Source: Rhizopus sp. PT2906 (lineage: Eukaryota > Mucoromycota > Mucoromycetes > Mucorales > Rhizopodaceae). From it: DNA of 16,804 nt. The position numbers and the translations under genes are program-made. Under the pieces are notes generated by a model. The model was not told the origin of the DNA, did not search any database, and saw only the letters and a list, made by a program, of their open reading frames with translations. This document shows, piece after piece, positions 1 through 9,540 of this stretch. The DNA lies in the NCBI GenBank assembly GCA_025529335.1, contig JAMYHX010000695.1:1-16804 (forward strand). Reading direction: 5' to 3'. Position 1 is the first letter of the stretch; the number at the start of each line of letters is the position of its first letter.

Positions 1-2
1 GA

Positions 3-2490
3 GATCTTGAATATACACAAAATGTAGAAGCAACATTAAATAGAATATTTGACGGAGAAGTAAATACACAATACATCCTTTCTTACATTCCAGTAACGAA
101 TCCTTTTAATCTAGTTTCTCAAAGGCATAAAGGATAATAAACCAAATGATACCCTGATTATTCTTGATTCCGATGAAGAAGATACATACCAGGCTGAATC
201 GCGAAATAATGCTGCGTAAGATTAAAATAACCAATAAAAGGCATACACTCACAGTTGTTTTCTCGGTAAAAGCGTCAAGGACGTCATCACTGATATATTT
301 GACATCAACACTGTTTTCTCTGATCCTGTTGTGAAGACACCGAATAAGCCTAGCAAACGAAAGTTCATGGACCCATTTGATGATTTTGATGATATACCCG
401 TTCCTAGCAGTTCCAAGAAAAAGCCAACACGAACACCAGACAGTAATAGTTCATTCTTAAAGAAGGCAGGGCAAAGTAGCAAGGGACCATTTGATTTATT
501 TAATAGTCAGGAAGACAAAGGAGAAACAGACAGGAAGAAGAAGGGAAAAGAAAGAGGAAGTATGGATAACTTCTTTCTAGAAGAAGAACTCCAACCCGTA
601 TCTGAAGATGAAGAGCTGTTTTTTCTCAAAGAGATTGATTCAACTATAACATCATCGATAAATAAATCTACAGAGTTGATAGCATTTAGTGATGATGAAG
701 AGGATATACTTGTGAAAAAGGCTACGGAGCGTCCACCCAAAGATAAGAGCAAGGAAGACACGTTGCTTTTAAAAGAAATTGATGACGAAGAATCTTTTAC
801 CTTTGCTGAGCATGAGGGACCTGAGTCTGTCAATGAAGAGAAAGACAATACATTATCAAGAGAAGATGTCTCAAAAAGATCAACCAGCACATCTATTTTT
901 GATATTGAAGAAGAGGAAGATATCTTACATGTACCAACACAAGATGAATTCTTTGACGAACTACTTTCATTGAAAAAGGATAAAGTTGTTATAGATATTG
1001 ATAGCTTTGAAGAGGATGAATCGGATGAGAAAAGAAAAAGGCGACAATACGATGACCAGTATAAAGAGTCAAATGATGATCGATATGCACTTTTATCTTT
1101 TGAAGAACCCTCTTCCAGTCAAGACAGGAGCGCCCTTACAGCAAAGGTAAACTTTTTAAAAAGATAAGATATCACTCTGGGTAATACTTATATAAACCAA
1201 AAGGAAAAGAAAAAGTTGGAGGCGGAAGAAAGAAAGAGAAAGCGACAGAAAGCTGCTGAAGAAAAGAAAAGATTAAAAGAGCTCAAACAGGTAAAAAGAA
1301 AGACACCTTGCTTGTACTTTATTGATAGCCACTGACAGATGCCTGCTTATATCTATAGAAAGAAAAAGAGCGACAAGCGTTATTCGAAAAGGAAAATAGG
1401 AATAAAACAGATCGAACGGCGATCTTAAAAGAAATGATACTGGATACTCATCCTGACTTTCTTTTGACAGATGCTGGCAAGCTATTAGAGGCCAGTTTGA
1501 CACCAAAGATGGCAGAGATTCGACCACTATCAGAGCATAGTGAGCTCAGGTATACAATCTCGTGGAAAAGAAAGTGTCAAGCAGAATGGCACTCGGAATC
1601 ACAAACGTTTATACCTCTCAGAAATATGAAAATCATACAAGAACCTTATGTATTAATTTATATGCCAATCGATGAACTGAATGAACACATTCGGTCTGAA
1701 ACGATCTTTGATCACATGGAACAGGCTCAATCATCTGCCAAAGACCGACAAATACTGCTCTTGGTCGAGGGTCTTGAGGCTTACTATAAGAAAAGAGCAC
1801 TGATACAAAGACGACATTTTCAAAATCAAGTGAGACAGAGCATTGAAGGGCCAAGTAACGATAACCCAAGTTCTCGAAAGAGAAAAAGCGGACAAGAAAA
1901 TCTTGAATCTTTACCAAGCCGGGAAACAGTCGAACAATATTTGAATGAACTTCAAATTGTAAAGAATATTATGGTCGTGCCTACAAAGAATAGCGAGGAT
2001 ACAGTAGTTTGGATAGAGAATTTAACGATAGATTTAGGCCTTGGAAGATACAAGTATGCGAAGAATGTTAATATAAAGAGGTGTAACTAATGATGTATCT
2101 ATAGAACCAAAGATCTCAACAGCACATATAAGGGAGGCAAAAGCGGCGCTAATGAAACTGATACATATTTTAAGATGCTACAAGAAATTCAGCTTTGTAC
2201 GCCTGCTATAGCAAAAAGTATTATGAAAGCATATCCAACATTACAATCATTACATCAAAGCTACAGAGAACTTGATAAGCCTTCTGGAGAGATGATGCTT
2301 GCGGACTTGGAGGTAAGATATATATGCAGTGAGAAAGGAATGGGGTTCTAATGAGTAATAATGTGTGTATATATGTGCATAGGTTGAAAGAAGCGCAATT
2401 CGAGCTAGGGATCGAAATGTAAATAGAGTCATGTCCAAAAAGATATATACAATCTTTAATAGCGACGATCCTGATTTATTCTTATATTAA
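3..2490 (+). CDS. EME1: EME1/Mms4-like crossover-junction endonuclease subunit, 5'-partial, 7 visible exons
   Basis: This is the regulatory, non-catalytic partner of MUS81 in the structure-specific nuclease that cuts Holliday junctions and stalled forks in the nucleus. I read exons 3-59, 115-215, 255-1146, 1204-1290, 1359-2080, 2123-2312 and 2383-2490. Every junction is GT-AG and keeps phase, giving 718 residues; no in-frame ATG precedes them, so the 5' end lies outside the window. The N-terminal half is acidic and Ser-rich (short motifs such as ILDSDEED and FDDFDDIPVP). A Lys/Glu-rich segment (1204-1430) leads into the ERCC4-type domain, with ILLLVEGLEAYYKKR near 1756-1800, the EME1 form of the nuclease fold. 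I see no GDx(n)ERKxxxD active site, as expected for EME1. The C-terminal KSGANETDTY, KMLQEI and AYPTLQSL stretches fit the helix-hairpin-helix end. The first exon is the least certain. It ends 141 bp from convergent PEX5. Confidence 0.85.
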
Positions 2491-2631
2491 CAATGTGTGT
2501 ATATATATTAAATAAACAAGTCATGAGGAGGAAATGTACAATAAGTCATTGGAGGTTTCCAAATAAATCCAGAATATCTTTTACCAGGACGCCTAGTTGA
2601 CGGGGAATAATAATATTTACTGTCATTTTGC
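2491..2631. other. Convergent 3' intergenic spacer between EME1-like gene and PEX5
   Basis: This 141-bp spacer separates two genes that read toward each other. It holds the EME1-side AATAAA. I see no canonical AATAAA on the minus strand for PEX5, so the PEX5 3' end probably uses a variant signal or runs into the opposing 3' UTR. Confidence 0.6.
2511..2516 (+). promoter_or_regulatory. Poly(A) signal of the EME1-like gene
   Basis: A canonical AATAAA lies 20 nt past the TAA stop, preceded by a TA/TG-rich run. Position and sequence suit a fungal polyadenylation signal. Confidence 0.55.
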
Positions 2632-5060
2632 TCAAAAGTCAAATTCTGCGCGAAATGCATCGAGGTTGTGGTTATCACAATGCTTGACCATATCGTCTCT
2701 GTTCATACTATTGACAAGGTTTTAGAAAATGTATTATACAAGTCATCTGCTACTTACGTCAACATGAGCATACGGAGGCTGCTCCATACATTCTCACTCA
2801 TTCCACCAGGAATATTGACAGTATTACCATGGTCATCTATCATGACAGCACCTCCACCTGTAGCATTGTCGTTGGATTGCTGCAGTGCTAAGGCTGTCAA
2901 CAGGTGTTCTGCCGCTTCTCTATGTTGCCCAAGGTTCATGCAGCTAATAGCCAAATTGTATCTTGCACGCACATAGTTAGGATTAATTTCAAGAGCAGTG
3001 AAATAAGCCTCAATAGCACCTGTGGGGTTTCTTGAATTGGCCAGAGTAGCACCCAGTTTGTTCCAAAGCTTATAGTCCTGTGGTCGACTATGAAGTGCAG
3101 CTCTGAAACAGTCGATGGCCTTTTCGTATTCCTCGGATACATTAAACAAGACACCGAGACCCACTTGAACATCCGCGTCCATTTCAGCGCCTGGCGAGCT
3201 TCTTGCTGCTTCTAGGAACATGCTTGTGATGTATTCATGACGACCCTCTGCTGTCATCTTTCCTTTTCCATGACTTTTGGCAAGATGTTGGTATTGATCA
3301 TGGTTAAGCATCCACTGTTCTAGTGCGTCATAGGCGTCTGCTCTACAGTTTTCATTGGTATAACTAACAGCTAAGGCCAACCAAGCGTCGACAAGAGAAG
3401 GATTCAACTTGACGGCTTGACGTAGGGCGGCAATAGCAGCTGCATCTCTTTCGTTTTCTTGCTGCCTGATACCTAGCATCTTCCAGGCATCCGAATCCTG
3501 AGTTTGTAGTTGTGCCTTGGCTTCCAAAGCAAGAATAGAATCAGCCAGGGTATCGTGGGTTTTACCGTCAATCAAGCCAGGGTTTAATAAATAAGGATTA
3601 TTTACAGTGAATTTGTAAACGTCGTACTGAGGATTAGTAGCTCTGTAGCCCAGACCCTGCTCTGGCTTGAATCTTTCCCAATCCTTTTGCATTGCGTCCC
3701 ATTCGTGGTCCTGACTCTGCTTCAAGTGGCTAATATTTCTATGGTATTGTTCAACCCAATCCTCTGTCTCTGTTCCTTTGCCAAACAATTCGTTCATCTG
3801 TTCTGTTGTCAATTCACTCTGCTTACTAAATTCGGAAGCCCAATTGCCTGGTAAAGGTTGCTGATGTCCCTGAAACTCGTCGGCCCAACCGCGCTCCATT
3901 TTTTTAGCAAATTCAGATGACCACATATTACCACTACGAGAACTTCCAGCATGCTCAGCGAATTCATCAGCCCAATGGCCTGATCGCTGCGAAGATTTGA
4001 ATTCTGATGCCCAGGACGACTCTACGTTCTTGCCTTTTGTCTCCACCATTTTATTTCCTTCAATCTGCACTTCACTATCTCTCAGTTTTCTCATCAGATT
4101 CATAAACTGCGAATTTTTAAATTTCGGGTTGGATTCAACATCTACTGAATCCAGTAACATGGCGGCTGTTCTTGCCAATGCTTCATTATCGTTCGTTGCT
4201 ACCATCGGTTTGTCTTCTTGCTCTTCCTTTGCAAATTCGGATGCCCAGGACTCTTGTGTTGTAAACTCTTGTTCCCAGTTTAATTGTGCACCTTGCCTAG
4301 CTTCATCAAACGCCTTTTCAAATGCAGCTCGTTCTGTTTGAGACAAAACGGCGCCTGGATGGTTTGCTTGGAAATCACTAAACTCCTTTGTCCAATTTCC
4401 ACCTTTATTTTATGCAAGGTTAAATCATTTGTTTGCTCTATCTTTACTTTTTTTTTTTCCTTACTTTGGAATGGCTGAGACGCTACAGGATGGTGTTGAT
4501 TCTGTTGATAAATTTGTTCAAATTCTTCAAACTGTTGAGGACCCGTGATCTCGTGCTGATGTTGCATAAAATCGGCAGCCCATTCAGCAGCAGGTGGTTG
4601 GTTGGGTTGAATTTGATCTAATTCTCGACTTAGACCACTGAATTCAAACGGACCATTCGTGGCTCTTCCCATTGCCATTTCTTCTTTAAAGAATTCTTCA
4701 GTAAACTATAGGATGGTTTTAGATATGACACTATTTCTTTCAATATAATGATCGTACTTGTCTATTATCTGGAACTGCTCTGTTCATCGAGCTTTGGGTA
4801 CGAAACCCTGCCTACAGAGTAAAATTAGTATAACATAAAAAAAGTGCTTCATCTCTGATATACCTTTGAACTTTCACCACGTTGATCAGGAGCAAATCTA
4901 TCCTATAAAACAGATAAAGCAAGAGTCAGGAATAGTAAATAGACATTGAAGGTGTAAGCTTTACTTGTTGAAGAGATCTATCTTGTTGAAACTGTTTTAA
5001 TAACCCTGACATAGGGTTAACAGGACCACAGTCAGCACTTCCACCTGCTAAAAAGGACAT
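2632..5060 (-). CDS. PEX5: PEX5, peroxisomal PTS1 import receptor, 6 exons
   Basis: This is the cycling receptor that binds C-terminal SKL-type signals (PTS1) and delivers cargo to the PEX13/PEX14 docking complex. Exons in transcription order are 5060-4965, 4902-4864, 4811-4758, 4705-4465, 4402-2758 and 2707-2632, all GT-AG and in phase, giving 716 residues (human about 600-640). The N-terminus starts MSFLAGGSADCGP; Cys11 matches the conserved cysteine used for export ubiquitination. Ten aromatic W-motifs run from residue 105 to 363. A PEX7-binding-like box sits at residues 235-243. From about residue 420 the TPR array follows, with the conserved KLGATLAN and ARYNLAISCMNLG stretches of the PTS1 pocket. 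The last exon gives the family's C-terminal tail (NLDAFRAEF). The intron at 4403-4464 must be removed to restore WTKEF. The start is 110 bp downstream of the dehydrogenase stop. Confidence 0.95.
3742..4393 (-). other. PEX5: PEX5 W-motif array (WxxxF/Y pentapeptides)
   Basis: This is the main part of the intrinsically disordered PEX5 half. Nine strict WxxxF motifs start at residues 105, 147, 186, 196, 274, 287, 304, 316 and 331, and one WVEQY at 359. The first lies in the preceding exon near 4580; the rest fall in this span. These motifs bind PEX14 and PEX13. Many are near-identical (WASEF, WADEF), which suggests expansion by local duplication. Confidence 0.85.
4104..4130 (-). other. PEX5: PEX7-binding-like box in PEX5
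   Basis: Residues 235-243 read NPKFKNSQF, flanked by an amphipathic LLDSV segment before and MNLMRKLRDSEVQIE after. Animal and plant PEX5 long forms carry a similar PKxxNSxF core where PEX7, the PTS2 receptor, docks. Assignment is by remembered motif similarity, so PEX7 binding is inferred. Confidence 0.65.
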
Positions 5061-5118
5061 TTCGTTTGAGAACAAGGAAAAAAAAAAGTGTGAAAAACAA
5101 ACGGTGAGAAACGGTAGA

Positions 5119-5124
5119 TTTATT
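5119..5124 (-). promoter_or_regulatory. Poly(A) signal of the dehydrogenase gene
   Basis: AATAAA on the minus strand, 46 nt past the TGA of the short-chain dehydrogenase. It lies in the 110-bp spacer that also serves as the PEX5 upstream region. Confidence 0.55.
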
Positions 5125-5170
5125 AGTAAGTTGAATTGAATTAAAATGCCGCCATTAACTCTTTTAGTCT

Positions 5171-6251
5171 TCATGTGAAATTGGATGCTCTCAGGCCACC
5201 GTCCAATCGGATGACAGAGCCGTTAAGCATAGGCTTTTTGATCACCTCCAGTACCAATTCTGCAAATTCACTGGGTCTTCCTACACGTTTAGGGAATGTA
5301 AGTCTATTGGTGTCAATAGGGATATGTGATACCATGGGTGTATCTAGTTTAACATGAGTACTTCCTATTTTCACACACTCTTTTTTACGTTACCAAAGGG
5401 TCCAGGAGCAATTGACATGACACGAATACCAAAGGGAGCCAACTCTCTTGCTAGAGGTAAAGTCAATCCAGCAATAGCAGCTATATTTCCCACTTGTTTA
5501 ATTGATTCTATAATTTTAATTCTTGTATTACCTTTTGATGTACCATAGCCTACAATCATACCATCTAAACCAACAATCGATGCTGTAGTGATTATAATAC
5601 CTCGCTCACCTTGTTTTAATGGGGTTAGTAAAATAAAAGACACACAGACCAAACAAAACTACCATCATTGTCCATCGGTTCATTTTGTAAAAGAATCTCA
5701 GATACCTTTTGAGCAACACAATATGTTCCAAGTAAGTTTACCCTGATGATATGTTCAAATTGACTATAGCTCGTCAACATATTATCTGGACCATAGCCTT
5801 GGTGTGGTGCATTCAATATGCCACTACAGATGATGGTGCCAGCAATAGCACTTTTTGAAAAGTGTCTTCTTGTTTTGATCAGGGCCTCTTTAACTTGAGA
5901 CTACTTGACATGATATTATCAAACATTTCTCTTCTCTTTCCATTTGTCTCTTACCTCAGATGTAACATCCACTGGTCCAGGAAAATAGCAAACATGATTT
6001 GTATATTCATCAGCCAGACTAGTAGATTCCTTTTGATTTATATCAAATATCTTTTACAACAAGAATTAGACCTATCAAAAGTACAATACAAGCTTAATAA
6101 TACCGAAACGTATCCACCTGCGTCAATGATCGCTCGAACTACTTGTTCGCCTAAACCACTTGCTCTGAATAATAGAGTTATATAAACATTCAATACCAAT
6201 AGGCTTAAATTACCCTCCAGTGACAATAAAGACATGTTCTTTTATCTGCAT
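5171..6251 (-). CDS. HSD17B10: Short-chain dehydrogenase, 3-hydroxyacyl-CoA dehydrogenase type 2-like, 7 exons
   Basis: Likely an NAD-dependent 3-hydroxyacyl-CoA / 17-beta-hydroxysteroid dehydrogenase; in animals HSD17B10 acts in mitochondrial branched-chain fatty acid oxidation and is a subunit of RNase P. Exons are 6251-6214, 6164-6104, 6050-5955, 5885-5663, 5609-5532, 5480-5394 and 5343-5171, all in phase, giving 251 residues (human 261). The Rossmann motif TGGASGLG is at residues 11-18. Asn115, Ser150, Tyr161 and Lys165 fit the SDR active site, and the end GSVIRLDGGLRASNFT fits the family. The usual NAG motif after beta-4 reads CSG (85-87). I see no mitochondrial presequence beyond the short start and no PTS1, so location is open. 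Intron 1 splits the glycine motif; intron 5 follows the Lys165 codon. Family is certain, the exact ortholog probable. Confidence 0.88.
5481..5531 (-). other. 51-nt stop-free intron in the dehydrogenase gene
   Basis: This intron has GTAATA at the donor and TATAG at the acceptor. Its length is a multiple of three and it has no stop in the host frame, so retained transcripts would stay open with 17 extra residues directly after YGTSK. The SDR family has no insertion here, which argues for splicing. Confidence 0.75.
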
Positions 6252-6368
6252 TTTATTTTATCAAATAATCTGTCTTCTCCCCCTCCTCCTTTTATATATT
6301 CAAGTCTTTTTGTTCGACATAAAAGGTAAATGATGATCTCCTTCCCGATTGATGTTACAGTGATTAAA

Positions 6369-6374
6369 TTTATT
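6369..6374 (-). promoter_or_regulatory. Poly(A) signal of IMP4
   Basis: AATAAA on the minus strand 37 nt past the TAG stop of IMP4, within the 160-bp spacer to the downstream dehydrogenase. Confidence 0.5.
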
Positions 6375-6411
6375 TTACAAAAATCAATGAAAGAAAAAAA
6401 ATCGATTATAT

Positions 6412-7606
6412 CTATAGTGCCACTCTTCTTGCTGCAGTTCTGGTATAAGCAGCCAATTGCCATTCAACGTCTGCATCTGTCAAATCAACTGTACCTAATC
6501 TGATTTCATACGCTATCATGTATATATATATATTCAATATCAGTACTCATCACTCCAGTGTCAAATATCAATAACTTACGTCTCATTTCGAATCGTGGTC
6601 CAACTTCTGCTAGTTCTACTTGATTTCCTGTTTTCACAAATACATGATGTCTAAATGAAATATAATCATTATCATTTGCAAAGGTCATCACTCGTTTTGA
6701 ATCATCTTTTGGAACAGGGAATAAATATTTCAAGATGTTTGTAATCTATAATCGTGTTAATACTTCTCTTCTTATTGGTATTTTCTTTCACTTACTCTTG
6801 CACCCAATTTTGAGTTGAAATTGTTGAATATCAAGTGTGGATATGCTTCAGATACTGTTCCTTGATCTTTGATATCATGACGAAGCACAACGTTGTGTAG
6901 AGAAAAGTAAGCAGTTGGACCATATGGAAAGTGACAAACGACCATGCCATCTACCCAATATCCGTTTAGTTTATCCAAGACCTAATCATTTCTTTCTTTT
7001 CTTCTTTTACCTGGTTGACCACGATGTTCGTGCAGAATGATAAGATCTGTCACTTCATTTGCTCTACAAGCCTCCACAATTTCCTTCATCACATGACCAC
7101 CACGATTAATACGCTGAGAGTTGGGGAAAATAAGACGCATTTCTTTTGAAAACTGTTGTAGACGACTGCTTGGATCTCTTGATGTCGTGATTAAAATCTT
7201 TGGATCGTATACACCAGCACGAGCATATTCGTCGTCCTCATGTGTTGATGGAGCTGATCGAAGCAGGATCAATAAGAATGCTCTTTTTCATAATTGTGTG
7301 TATGCTTACCTTCTTGTGCTTGATCATAACCAAAATCTTCTTTTGACCCTTTATCCATTTTTCTTAATTCAGTTGGAAGCGTCTTTCCCTCTATATGTAT
7401 AATAGTTAGTGTCTTGATCAAGGGTCTATTCTGTTTTCTTCTTACGTTCGATCGCTTCCTTGATCTTCTGTTTACGGTCAAATGTTGACTGTTCCTTTTG
7501 TTCCAAAGACTTTTTATAAAGATATTCTCTACGAAGACGGGTATTTCTACGAATCTATAATATAATGAGCCATTGTTGATATATTATGTCATTTGATCCG
7601 TACCAT
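6412..7606 (-). CDS. IMP4: IMP4, U3 snoRNP Brix-domain protein, 7 exons
   Basis: This nucleolar protein belongs to the MPP10-IMP3-IMP4 complex of the SSU processome and helps U3 snoRNA pair with pre-18S rRNA. Exons are 7606-7604, 7554-7446, 7390-7310, 7253-7011, 6950-6796, 6745-6580 and 6512-6412, all GT-AG and in phase, giving 285 residues (human 291). The first coding exon is only the ATG. After it come the basic IRRNTRLRREYLYKKSLEQ start, the Brix domain from about residue 75 (ILITTSRDPSSRL, LIILHEHRGQP, HFPYGPTAYFSL) and the conserved ILKYLFPVPKDD and VGPRFEMRPYEIRLGT stretches. The protein ends YTRTAARRVAL. The reading is complete with no broken residue. It shares a 140-bp divergent promoter with NTAQ1. 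Confidence 0.95.
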
Positions 7607-7746
7607 GTTGAAGTAATCAAGGAGAAAAAAGTTTTATGAAAAAAGGCAAGACTTTTTAGAAGAGGCAAAATCCGACCACTGTGACTGTTTATTTGGTCTC
7701 AAAGTTGGTTTCCTTTTTTGACATCTTTTTTCTTTTGTTTCCTCAC
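7607..7746. promoter_or_regulatory. Divergent IMP4 / NTAQ1 promoter region
   Basis: Only 140 bp separate the two start codons, so both core promoters and 5' UTRs must fit here or run into the genes. A polypyrimidine run lies just before the NTAQ1 start. I see no clear TATA box in either direction. Confidence 0.5.
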
Positions 7747-8538
7747 ATGATGATCGAAAAGGACAAGTGTGTATATACCAAATGCTACTGTGAGGAAAAT
7801 ATTTATATGCTCTGCAAACAAATAGATGAAAATTATCCAGAGATATTGGATAAATTCACTGTTGTATTCATAAGCAATGATGAACGAAAGGTGAGCTTTG
7901 TTATATGTATACAAAAAGGAAATACAAACCTTTGTATTGTAGATACCAATGTGGGCACAGAAATCATGTGTGGATGATTATCCGGTTATTTGGGTAATAG
8001 AAAATAGAGATTGAGATCATAGACATGTATTTAATCAGAGTGTAGGATTATCATGTTATTCTGCTGTTTAGCAGTGATAATGGCTTATTTGTTTATGATT
8101 TTGATACCAAACTCCCTTTTCCATGTAAAGCTGAAGAGTATATGGTGGAATCATTTAAACCACAACTCATTCTACAAAGCAAATATGAAAGGTAAATGAT
8201 TGAATATATTGTAGATAAGCCAACTTAAATATAAAAAAGATACTTTCGTTTAATACCAGCAAGGAGCTATTTATACTATTTTGCTTCTGACAGATCACAT
8301 ATGGTAAGTCATTACATATACATATGATATACTTATCATGACAAAACAATAATAGGTAAGAGCTGATGGAGTGTATCATTCTGAACCACCAAAGTATGAT
8401 CCTATTGTCTCTAAAGATCAACAAAAGATGAACCTGGATAGTTATATTTCAATGAAGGAAAGCTCGATTGATAAGTATGGAAAAGTAATATCTAGTGAAG
8501 AAATGTTTGCATTGGCAGGAATTATGATATATGAATAA
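7747..8538 (+). CDS. NTAQ1: NTAQ1, protein N-terminal glutamine amidohydrolase, 5 exons
   Basis: It converts N-terminal Gln of proteins to Glu, the first step of the Gln branch of the Arg/N-degron pathway, so that arginylation and ubiquitin ligases can follow. Exons are 7747-7890, 7943-7993, 8046-8191, 8240-8303 and 8356-8538, all in phase, giving 195 residues (human 205). The catalytic region CYCEEN starts at residue 13 (nucleophile probably Cys15). WDYHV is built across an exon junction (His68), and YDFDT supplies Asp83; these fit the Cys-His-Asp triad. YFASDRSHM and KMNLDSYISM are further family blocks. I chose ATG 7747; the frame stays open upstream from a GTG at 7681, but that peptide has no family counterpart. 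ATG 7750 is also possible. A short N-terminus compared with animals is the only oddity. Confidence 0.93.
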
Positions 8539-8539
8539 A
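8534..8539 (+). promoter_or_regulatory. AATAAA overlapping the NTAQ1 stop codon
   Basis: The hexamer AATAAA includes the TAA stop (8536-8538). If it is the working poly(A) signal, the NTAQ1 3' UTR would be about 10-30 nt. I see no other AATAAA in the next 150 bases. Confidence 0.4.
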
Positions 8540-8995
8540 GTACTCTACGATACCTGATCCCTCTTCCATGAAGTGTAAGCAGATGAACCGGATTTCTTTT
8601 TATCATCTTCAAATCAATGTGGATAAAACAGTGCAACAAAAGGATAATATACCCTAGTCTTGTTTGCCGAGACTCAATTGATAAAACAAACTGTCTTCTT
8701 TTTTTTCAAGTCTTCATTTCTTTCTCTTACCTGCTGAACATCTTCCAGGTATGGGCTTTGATGTGTTTGATATAAGATTATAATACTCTATATCTTACAG
8801 TAGAGCATACATTCTACTTTCTTCCACCGCATCTGATCGGATAAACAACTATATTGACCACATTAAATTATACTGACAACAATGAAAAAGCATAGAGTAG
8901 GTACGTCTTCTCGTTCCAATTTCCTTGACGAGTTCGATGAAGATTGAAAGTGAATATGAAGGCTTCATTTCATCTGTAGAAGCTGCCAAACAATA
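8540..8995. other. AT-rich spacer after NTAQ1, no gene seen
   Basis: I see no supported gene. There is a pyrimidine-rich run at about 8695-8735. The last 100 bases may be the unreadable N-terminal part of the transposase relic that follows. Confidence 0.5.
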
Positions 8996-9429
8996 TTCCT
9001 GTACTATTTCTGCTCTCCGGGAATGAACAAGCTTGAACTGACATTTAATTCTCAACTCATAGTCACTGATGCCACTTACAAGGTAGCTAAGGGCAACTAC
9101 TATCTCTGCTCCAGCGTTATCTACGTTCCACATCCGAAGAAGTACCCTGTCATTTTCCAAGTTATCATTGGTGGCCTTGAATGGACATTTTTTAAAAAAA
9201 GGAATTTTTAAGCGTTCTTTCAGCACTTAGTCTATTCAAAACATCTTTCCTTGGTATGGTTATCGATTTTTATGCTGCTTAGAAAAAGGGGGTTTTTGGA
9301 GCCTATAAATGTACGTTTTTGAAAAGTAATGATGATAAAGAGATTGAAGATGGAATGCCCTATGTCAAAAGCTGTTATACGCATTAGATGTAGTCAGTTC
9401 AAAGAATAGCTTCCAATTACGCTGTTGTG
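8996..9429 (+). pseudogene. DDE transposase-like relic (MULE-like family common in Mucorales)
   Basis: Frame 2 reads FLYYFCSPGMNKLEL, then LIVTDATYKVAKGNYYL, then VIYVPHPKKYPVIFQVIIGG (9023-9181). The Asp in the DAT core fits the first acidic residue of a DDE transposase. Reading then shifts to frame 1, where AYKCTF, a CYTH stretch, and SVQRIASNYAVV end near 9429. At 9385-9393 the sequence is TAG ATG TAG, where I would expect Trp-Met-Gln. One frameshift and several stops make it inactive. Family assignment rests on remembered similarity to repeated Mucorales proteins. Confidence 0.45.
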
Positions 9430-9540
9430 ATGGCTATTTTGCTGGTTCCTTCTCAACTATTCACCAGGACAGAGACAACTGCATGCACGCCAGCCATTAG
9501 CAACTCAAGTGATGACTCCGTTAGTGGACAGCTTTAGGAC

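Noticed and set aside
2668..4341. Plus-strand open frames opposite PEX5
   Set aside because: Antisense shadows of well-conserved PEX5 exons.
5060..5171. Functional link between the dehydrogenase and adjacent PEX5 through peroxisomes
   Set aside because: The dehydrogenase ends in SNFT with no PTS1, and closeness of genes alone is weak evidence in a compact fungal genome.
7681..7746. GTG-initiated N-terminal extension of NTAQ1
   Set aside because: The hydrophobic extension has no counterpart in the family, and two ATGs lie at 7747 and 7750 just before the conserved core.
8849..9226. 125-codon minus-strand open frame
   Set aside because: It lies opposite the transposase relic, whose plus-strand frame carries the recognisable motifs.
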